A DNA stretch of 53,029 bases, from NCBI GenBank assembly GCA_027621355.1, contig JAQCBZ010000010.1, forward strand, positions 1 to 53,029. Reading direction: 5' to 3'. A program made the translations under genes and the position numbers. Shown here piece by piece: positions 43,101-50,305 of the stretch. The notes beneath the pieces are model-generated. The model did no database searches. It saw nothing but the letters and a program-made list of their open reading frames with translations, and was not told the origin of the DNA. How positions within the stretch are numbered: the stretch's first letter is position 1; every line of letters starts with the position of its first letter. The stretch comes from Bacteroidota bacterium (lineage in GTDB: Bacteria > Bacteroidota > Rhodothermia > Balneolales > Balneolaceae).

Positions 43101-45872
43101 TTAGAATTTATAGCTCAAGCCAACCTTAATATTACGAGGAGCACCTCTTCGACTAGGATCAAGGAAAGATTCCTGTAATGTGTTTAGTCCGCCAGGAGTT
43201 GTTCCATTATTCAATAGTCGTTGCAGATCAGTTGACTCATCAGCCAGTCCTGTATCTACATAAATTCCAAAGTGAGGAGCAGTATCAAAGACATTATTGA
43301 CTTGCAAGAACAGCTCAAGATCCATGTCAAGTTTTGGCGGCTTGTAATAAGCGCGCATGTCTGAATTAAACCATGTTGGTGTATCTAGGTTGTTGGGCGT
43401 AAGTGATGTGATATTATCCCGTTCAGATGTATATGGGGTACCTGACTGTAAGCTATTGATTGTTGATAACGTTAATCCAAAATCGCTGTTCCATGTCAGC
43501 GTATTATTAAGAACATTTCTACGATCCCAATTAAGGCGATTTATGCTGATGATTTCCTCTGAGTTTGTAACAAATCGATTAAATCTCTCTTGTGGATTGG
43601 ATGCAGAACCACTGGCAAATTGGAGTGTGTAATCCACAGTCCATGAAAATGGCCCTTGTCCACGCTCAAATAGGGAAAGGGTAAACCCTTTAACCGTGCC
43701 GTAATCGATATTATCGAGCCGTCCAACTGGCACGCCAATGCTTCCTCTAACCGCAGTCTGGCCAGAAAGCTCACGGATATCCTTCGAAAAGATGGTTAAA
43801 TCAATGCCCATACTCTCGGATAGACCTTGTTGGAGCCCCACTTCGAAGTGTAGTGTGCGTTCAGGTTCTAGGTTAGCATTCCCAATGGTATAGCTTCCAG
43901 CACCTTGAGGTCTATCAAATTCATTATTTGTGTATAATAGATTTAGTTGAGGTGTTTGGAAGAACAAACCCGCCGAAAAGCGCATAACGCCTGTCTCTGA
44001 AATTGGAAATGCCACACCTAACCGAGGACTCATTTGAAATGTAGGGTCTGCATCAGCACGATTGGTAACCATTTGACCGGTTTCCGGATCCAGTATTGTT
44101 TCTTCGTTGAATTGAGATAAATCAATCGGTACCACAAAATCGGGCTCAAAATAATCAAAACGTATCCCCGCATTCACGATAAGATTGTCAAACTCTAACT
44201 TCACTTGAGAATATCCCGCTGCCTCCCAAGGGTTGACTTCCAAGCTATAGTTTGCAGCAGGATCGGTTGAACGAAATGCTCTTTGTGTAGCCTGATTCAC
44301 ACTTATCCCGTAATTCTCATTATCAAGGCCATGAAATCGAGCACTAACACCTGTTTTCCACAAAACAGTATTATTGAGTTGATTGGTGTAATCCGCGACA
44401 ATGGTATGTGATTTGGTGATATCCTGACCGGAAAAAAGGTCGTTTCCACCCATTGCAAATGCATAAGCCCCTTGTTGGCTACTTTGAGAGGGTGCTACAT
44501 ATCGCTCATCCAAATCTCCTTGTGCAGAGACGTCATCGTAGAGATAACTTTCACCTTGATCATGAAAGTAGCTGTAAGATATATTGGCATAGGCATTGTC
44601 ACCCATCGTATATCGCAGGCCTAGAATATGGGTTTGATTGGAAAAGTAGTAATTGTTTAGCCCTGCAGGGTTGTACTTGAATTGCTGGTTATAATTGCGA
44701 CCCTCCCCAAACTGATAAAAAAGATTGTAGTCCAATTTAAGTCGGCCACTAAATTCGTAAACAATGGAACTGTTTAGAGAAAGGCGATCTTGTCTATTCA
44801 AAGATTCGAACTCACCCGTACCTGATGCTTGGATTAACCAAGAATCACGATTAGCACCACTTCGGATATTCGTACTCTGCCGATCACTAGGTCTGAAGAG
44901 ATCTCGTCCAATCAGGTGGCCTTCAAATGTCACATAGCGTAATGTACTTTGAATACTCAGTTTATCCTTAATGATTGGGCCGCCAATGGACAATTGATAA
45001 TCTTGGTCCCCAATCAACGGAGAAGCTTCAGTGTAAGTGTAGGTATCATTAGAAAAATCACTTGCACCTAAAAATGTTTTTTGGTCTGTTTCACGAGTTA
45101 CAAACTCGAGTTCGCGCCCACTAACGATACTTCCAGCATACCCAAGAAAGCTTCCAGTCCACTCATTACTTACGCCTTTAGTGACGATATTTACTACTCC
45201 ACTAAGGGCTTGTCCATATTCGGCATTGAAGACTCCACTAATTACCTCTAGTGATGAGACCATGTTTTGCTCAACATCGAATGATGCAGTGTTACTGAAA
45301 GCATTATTTATAGGCACCCCATTCACGAGATAAGCCACTTCGCCAATACGTCCACCTCGAAAGTGACCATCCACTACTCCGGCCTGCTTATTGATGGCTT
45401 CATTGATACTAACGAGGGGTAAAGCTTCAAGTTGTGATGAGGAAATGAACGATGTAGTCGTTGTTCTATCCTTCTCTACAATCGGGCGCTGGGCTGTAAC
45501 AACGACTTCTTGCCCTTCCAGCACAGCTGGTTCAAGCTCTACATCAACAGTCGTGGTTTTATCGACAATCACCTCGACATTCTTTACAATCACTGTTGCG
45601 TAACCAAGATACCGAACTGTGACTGTGTAGATTCCAGGTTCTAAATTGATAATGGAATACTTTCCATCGACATCAGTGACCGCCCCCTTTTCAATACTCT
45701 CTATATAGATTTGGACGCCCGGCATAGTCTGGCCAGTTTCATCGACTACAGTACCTGCTATTTTTCCTTTAGTTCCTGCATATGATGTAGTAATAACATT
45801 TCCAGCATGTGCTGTAGTGACGAACAAAAAAAGTAAAAAGACACTACAAACACTCGAAATTCTATTATCCAT
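43101..45872 (-). CDS. TonB-dependent receptor with carboxypeptidase-regulatory-like domain
   Basis: 923 residues. Signal peptide (about 1-23), an N-terminal carboxypeptidase-regulatory-like beta domain (KIAGTVVDETGQTMPGVQIY, VRYLGYATVIV), a plug with EVVVTAQRPIVEKD and VAYLVNGVPINNAFSN, then a 22-strand barrel ending IKVGLSYKF. It imports a substrate across the outer membrane using TonB energy; the neighbourhood suggests glycan fragments. It is not a canonical SusC by its plug signatures. It lies 77 nt downstream of the CBM protein gene, with a terminator-like hairpin between. Confidence 0.93.
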   Translation of the reverse strand: MDNRISSVCSVFLLFLFVTTAHAGNVITTSYAGTKGKIAGTVVDETGQTMPGVQIYIESIEKGAVTDVDGKYSIINLEPGIYTVTVRYLGYATVIVKNVEVIVDKTTTVDVELEPAVLEGQEVVVTAQRPIVEKDRTTTTSFISSSQLEALPLVSINEAINKQAGVVDGHFRGGRIGEVAYLVNGVPINNAFSNTASFDVEQNMVSSLEVISGVFNAEYGQALSGVVNIVTKGVSNEWTGSFLGYAGSIVSGRELEFVTRETDQKTFLGASDFSNDTYTYTEASPLIGDQDYQLSIGGPIIKDKLSIQSTLRYVTFEGHLIGRDLFRPSDRQSTNIRSGANRDSWLIQASGTGEFESLNRQDRLSLNSSIVYEFSGRLKLDYNLFYQFGEGRNYNQQFKYNPAGLNNYYFSNQTHILGLRYTMGDNAYANISYSYFHDQGESYLYDDVSAQGDLDERYVAPSQSSQQGAYAFAMGGNDLFSGQDITKSHTIVADYTNQLNNTVLWKTGVSARFHGLDNENYGISVNQATQRAFRSTDPAANYSLEVNPWEAAGYSQVKLEFDNLIVNAGIRFDYFEPDFVVPIDLSQFNEETILDPETGQMVTNRADADPTFQMSPRLGVAFPISETGVMRFSAGLFFQTPQLNLLYTNNEFDRPQGAGSYTIGNANLEPERTLHFEVGLQQGLSESMGIDLTIFSKDIRELSGQTAVRGSIGVPVGRLDNIDYGTVKGFTLSLFERGQGPFSWTVDYTLQFASGSASNPQERFNRFVTNSEEIISINRLNWDRRNVLNNTLTWNSDFGLTLSTINSLQSGTPYTSERDNITSLTPNNLDTPTWFNSDMRAYYKPPKLDMDLELFLQVNNVFDTAPHFGIYVDTGLADESTDLQRLLNNGTTPGGLNTLQESFLDPSRRGAPRNIKVGLSYKF

Positions 45873-45888
45873 GGGGTATATATGTTAA

Positions 45889-45924
45889 AATAGGTGTGAC
45901 TTGGATCCACAAGCCACACCTATT
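45889..45924 (-). terminator. Strong hairpin between the CBM protein and TonB receptor genes
   Basis: AATAGGTGTG (45889-45898) and CACACCTATT (45915-45924) form a perfect 10-bp stem, extended inward by CTTG/CAAG after one mismatch. On the minus strand it ends in CTATTTTAA, a short T tract. It lies 25 nt after the CBM protein stop and 16 nt before the receptor start, so it can terminate or stabilise the upstream message and make the two genes unequal. Confidence 0.7.
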
Positions 45925-45949
45925 CAATTTATTCTACAGTACTAAGGAC

Positions 45950-48340
45950 TTACTTGATTAACATCATCCGTCGCGATTGAGAGAATTCAGGAGTATACAG
46001 CTTATAAATGTACATTCCAGACGCCAAGGCAGATGCATCAAATGACTGAGTATGTATACCAGCGGTCATCGGTTGATTTTGAACAAGAGTGGCAACTTTC
46101 TGACCAAGCATGTTGTAAACCTCTAATGTAACATTTTGAGCTGTTGCTAAACTAAATTGAATCGTTGTCGTTGGGTTAAATGGATTCGGATAGTTCTGCT
46201 TTAGCTCGAAACTTGATGGCATTGGTGTCGGTTCATTGGATGTATATGTAGCTTCTGATCCCACCATAGCAACAACTTCCCACTCAGATGGAGTGTTCCA
46301 CCACTGAGATGTGCTCTTGGAAGACCATGCGTACTGCGCATCTCGACTGGTTCCATCATTATCATTGACAGCTAACTGAAAAGGTATGGTTGTTACTTCA
46401 CTTCCAGTCGGGAAATCAAAGTTCTTAGCTGATGCGTTAACACCACTGAATTCGATCGTACTGAGTATCGTCAGAAGGCGGTACATGCCTGCTTGACTAC
46501 TATCGCCTACTGTCGCTGAATTACCAACAAATTGGTTATATCCAGGATCACCTGCATCACCATCCCAGGCATGAATGTATGGATCAGCACCTACCATATA
46601 GCCAGCACGAAGCTGATAATCAGGCTCATCACCAGACTCAAAACTTCCATGATCTGAGCCAGTTATTATGGATTGGGGTGAATATGAACCAATTCCGCCT
46701 TCCCATGAATCAAAGTTCCAACCACCACCACCATTTGTTGCATTATTGGCAGGTACAATTATGTCATCCATAATCTCAGCATAGAATATCATGAGATCAG
46801 ATCCGGTCGTGTTCTCAATACCAACCCAAAATTTTGCAGATAAATCCTGATTTGAGTCTACGGGGTCTCCACCTTCGACCTGTACGCTCTGAGTATTGAT
46901 TTCAAATGGCGTGTAGTCAGCGGGGAAGAATGATGCTAGAACAGAAGCCTCGGGAACCACTCCATCCTCGACCGCTGAGGCAACGGCATCAACGGCTTCC
47001 GCACTCAACTCAACGATATAGTTTTCACGCACAGTCATGGATGTGTTGATCATTCCCGTTGTCATATCACTTGGTGAACCAATATCAGATCGCGCCAAAA
47101 CACCATAGTATGCATCAAAATTTTCTACCAAACTTGGATGTGGTGCTTGTATCGAATGAGTAGCTGTGAGTCCCACTGCTGGATCAATTGAAGCTACACG
47201 AGCCCCTCCTGCAACTGTAGAAAATGCTGAGTCAGCAAAATAGACATCGTAAGATGCTGCACCATTGTCAGTTACAGAAATGGTTACAACTCCATTCTCT
47301 GTACTCCACTGAACTTCAGGTGCGTCTGGGACAACGTCAGTTATTCTTGATAGGATAATGTTGTCAACGTAAAAATCCCCAGGTGCGTAATTCACCTCGA
47401 ATCCAAGTTGCATCGCGGGATATGTTTCTTCAATGTTGGTCTCGAATACATAATTTGTCATCTCTGTATCAACCGTCACACGGCCAGTAGATGATTCAGG
47501 GAAGTAACGAGCCCATCCACCGCCGATCTCTCCAAAGAAGAGATGAACCAATTGGCTACCCTCAGATGTTCGTGCGTCAAAAGAGACTCTGTAAGGTCCA
47601 GCGTATATTGAATCCAGACTCTCTTCACTAAAGACATGCATAGCTTGAACATCATAGGTATTGCCTACACCTGGAATATTGGTAAATGCAAGTTCTCCTT
47701 CCGTAACCGCAATATTAGCTGCACCAGGCGATAGAGACCAAGCAGAATCACCCAAGGCAAAATCACCGTTTATTACGATGTTACTAGATGCTTTTCTAAG
47801 CTGGATATTGTCGATGTACAAATCAGAATCATCGCCAGCCACTTCAAATCCAAGCTTCATGGATTCCCATGTTTCAGTGATGTCAGTTGTAAGCGTGTAA
47901 GTCTTCATTTCACCATCAACCTGAACATCGCCAGTGCCAGATCCGCTAGCGGTATTCCAGTAGCGCTCCCATCCACCACCATTGTGCCCTAAGAAGACGT
48001 GAAAGTTTTTGGAATCATCAGGCGTCATCGCGTCAAATGATAGTTCCCACGTTCCACCTTCTGCAAGAGCTGCAATTTGTTCGGCAGTAAGGACTTGGTA
48101 GCTTTGTAATTCCCACGCGTTTCCTGCAGTATTGACAACGAATTTGAGCGTATCATCATGCGTTACAGTTCCATTAGACCCCTCGATTGTCCATAATGAA
48201 TCTCCGAGTGAAAAATCACCATTTACGATAACATTGTCACCATAATTTGTGTATTGAGCGAAAGCAGTAGTGCTAGCAAGTAAAACAACTGCAACAGTAA
48301 GAGAAGTTTTTAGTAACAGTTTGTATATAGCTTTATTCAT
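45950..48340 (-). CDS. Secreted multi-CBM protein with type IX secretion sorting domain
   Basis: 796 residues. Signal peptide (cleavage near AFA-Q, residue 28). Two successive carbohydrate-binding-like modules (about 33-182 and 185-335) start alike: VIVNGDFSLGDSLWT and IVINGDFALGDSAWS. A beta-sandwich linker follows, then a CBM9-like segment (FQLAVNDNDGTSRDAQYAWS, about 665-690). The end is a textbook type-A sorting domain (QNYPNPFNPTTTIQF, LEVYNMLGQKVATL, ASGMYIYKLYT). No catalytic domain is visible, so it is probably a glycan-binding surface protein. First gene of the operon, divergent from the GH5 gene. Confidence 0.85.
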   Translation of the reverse strand: MNKAIYKLLLKTSLTVAVVLLASTTAFAQYTNYGDNVIVNGDFSLGDSLWTIEGSNGTVTHDDTLKFVVNTAGNAWELQSYQVLTAEQIAALAEGGTWELSFDAMTPDDSKNFHVFLGHNGGGWERYWNTASGSGTGDVQVDGEMKTYTLTTDITETWESMKLGFEVAGDDSDLYIDNIQLRKASSNIVINGDFALGDSAWSLSPGAANIAVTEGELAFTNIPGVGNTYDVQAMHVFSEESLDSIYAGPYRVSFDARTSEGSQLVHLFFGEIGGGWARYFPESSTGRVTVDTEMTNYVFETNIEETYPAMQLGFEVNYAPGDFYVDNIILSRITDVVPDAPEVQWSTENGVVTISVTDNGAASYDVYFADSAFSTVAGGARVASIDPAVGLTATHSIQAPHPSLVENFDAYYGVLARSDIGSPSDMTTGMINTSMTVRENYIVELSAEAVDAVASAVEDGVVPEASVLASFFPADYTPFEINTQSVQVEGGDPVDSNQDLSAKFWVGIENTTGSDLMIFYAEIMDDIIVPANNATNGGGGWNFDSWEGGIGSYSPQSIITGSDHGSFESGDEPDYQLRAGYMVGADPYIHAWDGDAGDPGYNQFVGNSATVGDSSQAGMYRLLTILSTIEFSGVNASAKNFDFPTGSEVTTIPFQLAVNDNDGTSRDAQYAWSSKSTSQWWNTPSEWEVVAMVGSEATYTSNEPTPMPSSFELKQNYPNPFNPTTTIQFSLATAQNVTLEVYNMLGQKVATLVQNQPMTAGIHTQSFDASALASGMYIYKLYTPEFSQSRRMMLIK

Positions 48341-48487
48341 AGTTAATCTGTTTATGTTAATTGAGAAATCTAGAGTTTTTAATGCGACCTATTCCCGCAT
48401 TTCTTTTGTTGAATTGTTCCCGTTCTGGCATTATGAGTTCGATACTAATGCGTAAGAGCTTTTCAACGTAACAATAAGTTAATATGT
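48341..48487. promoter_or_regulatory. Divergent promoter region of the glycan locus
   Basis: 147 nt between the CBM protein and GH5 genes. TATGTTTG (48483-48490) matches the TAnnTTTG element but overlaps the first possible GH5 start codon, so if it is used translation must begin further in. No clear partner element is seen upstream, and nothing convincing is seen for the minus strand. Confidence 0.3.
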
Positions 48488-50266
48488 TTGCAATACCAAC
48501 TACCTAAAACTTCATTCCCTTTGAGAACGATACCAAGCTTACTCGAAAACACCTATCTAAATCTGATAATCATGTCAGTTGTTTTGGGTTGCGAAAGCCC
48601 TACAAGCACAGATCAACCAAAAAACGAAGGGGTGAATGGTTACGCCGATGAGACCTTCTTTCGCGTGGATGGAAAAGACATTTTAAATAGACAGGGTGAC
48701 CCTGTTGTGATCAAGGGCTTTGGTCTAGGCGGCTGGCTACTGCCAGAGGGGTATATGTTCAACATGCCAGGAGGATTTGGCGCAACGGATGTGCGTAATG
48801 AAATTACTGATCTAATAGGAGCAGCAAAAGCAGAGCAGTGGTTTAAGGAGTTTCGAGACAACTATGTGACAGAAGAAGACATTATTGCAATGAAGGAGTG
48901 GGGTGTCGATCATATACGTGTCCCCTTTCATTATGATATTTTCTATGACTTGCAGTCAGGGGCCTTCAAGGAGTCTGGGTTTGAACGGATGGATAATCTT
49001 CTACTATGGTGCAAAAGACATCGGATTGATGTAATCTTTGATATGCACGCTGCCCCTGGAGCTCAGAGCCAAAGTGAGATTTCAGATAGTGATGGGGTTG
49101 CAAGGTTTTGGACCGAAAGTGAAACTTATTGGCCCATAACAATCAAGATATGGGAAGAAATTGCCCGTCGTTACAAAGACGAGACCATCGTAATTGGGTA
49201 TGATATTATCAATGAACCCGTAACGCCCGATGGATACGACGGCAGAGACTTGTTAGAGTTTTACAGTCAAATTGTGCCAGCGATCCGCGAAATTGATCAA
49301 AATCATATTCTATTCATCGAAGGCAATTATTATGCAACCACATTTGATTATTTATATCCTCCTTTCGATGATAATATGGTCTACGCCTTCCATAAATACT
49401 GGAACGAAACCGATCAAGGGACTATCCAGTACCTTTTAAATCTCCGTGATACGTACAATACCCCCCTGTGGCTAGGCGAAACTGGGGAAAACTCCAATGT
49501 TTGGTTCTTTGAAACCAAAGAGCTAGTGGAAAGTTTAGACATTGGATGGAATAAATGGACCCATAAGAAGCTCGAGACTATCACGTCACCCCTTTCTTCA
49601 CCCACTAATCCAAACTATGACAAAGTCGTAAACTATTGGAAGGGTAATGGACCTAGACCGTCTGCTCAAGAAGCTGAACAAGGATTGTTTCAGATGGCCA
49701 GAGATTTAGCCATTGAGAAAACCACACTTAGACCTGATGTGCTTGCCGCATGGTTTTCTCCAACATACAACTCCACCAATGAAGCCTTTACAGAGATCGA
49801 GATTCCTGGAAATATTTTTGCTGTGCATTATGATATTGGAAACCAGGGTGTCTCCTATTATGATACTGAGTACAAACAAGTGAGTAGTGACGACGATCAA
49901 AATGTTTGGAATCGTGGATGGTCCTTTCGCAATGATGGAGTCGATATCGAAGAGTGTAGCGACCCCGCTGTAGACTATAATGTAGGATGGATCGAGACTG
50001 GAGAATGGCTAGAGTATACAGTTCAAGTCACGCAGACAGGCACCTATAATGTTCGTGCACGTGTTGCTTCAAATGGCAGTGGCCGCATGCGGATTAAGGT
50101 GAATAACAAACCTATCGGGAGTGACCAAGACATTCCCAACACCGGTGGATATCAAAGCTGGGCCCAAGTTAATTTTGGTAATGAATCTTTTACTCAAGGT
50201 GAAGCACTTATTCGGGTGGAGATACTGGAAGGTGACTTCAATTTTAGCATGATCACCATAGAGTAA
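48488..50266 (+). CDS. GH5-family glycoside hydrolase lipoprotein with CBM6
   Basis: 592 residues from the first possible start (TTG 48488). A second TTG at 48521 would give a tidier lipoprotein signal; the first ATG (48572) would leave only six residues before Cys. The lipobox is VVLGC (Cys35). The GH5 barrel spans about 55-440 with the acid/base Glu243 (YDIINEP) and nucleophile Glu331 (LWLGETGEN). GFGLGGWLLPEGYM recalls GH5 beta-1,3-glucanases, so laminarin-like substrates are plausible. A CBM6 module (about 455-592: GWIETGEWLEYTVQV, YNVRARVAS) ends the protein. It lies 39 nt before the ThuA-type gene. Confidence 0.87.
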   Translation: MQYQLPKTSFPLRTIPSLLENTYLNLIIMSVVLGCESPTSTDQPKNEGVNGYADETFFRVDGKDILNRQGDPVVIKGFGLGGWLLPEGYMFNMPGGFGATDVRNEITDLIGAAKAEQWFKEFRDNYVTEEDIIAMKEWGVDHIRVPFHYDIFYDLQSGAFKESGFERMDNLLLWCKRHRIDVIFDMHAAPGAQSQSEISDSDGVARFWTESETYWPITIKIWEEIARRYKDETIVIGYDIINEPVTPDGYDGRDLLEFYSQIVPAIREIDQNHILFIEGNYYATTFDYLYPPFDDNMVYAFHKYWNETDQGTIQYLLNLRDTYNTPLWLGETGENSNVWFFETKELVESLDIGWNKWTHKKLETITSPLSSPTNPNYDKVVNYWKGNGPRPSAQEAEQGLFQMARDLAIEKTTLRPDVLAAWFSPTYNSTNEAFTEIEIPGNIFAVHYDIGNQGVSYYDTEYKQVSSDDDQNVWNRGWSFRNDGVDIEECSDPAVDYNVGWIETGEWLEYTVQVTQTGTYNVRARVASNGSGRMRIKVNNKPIGSDQDIPNTGGYQSWAQVNFGNESFTQGEALIRVEILEGDFNFSMITIE

Positions 50267-50305
50267 ATGACCCATTAAGGTCGATTAAATCTTAAAGTTT
50301 AGTTT

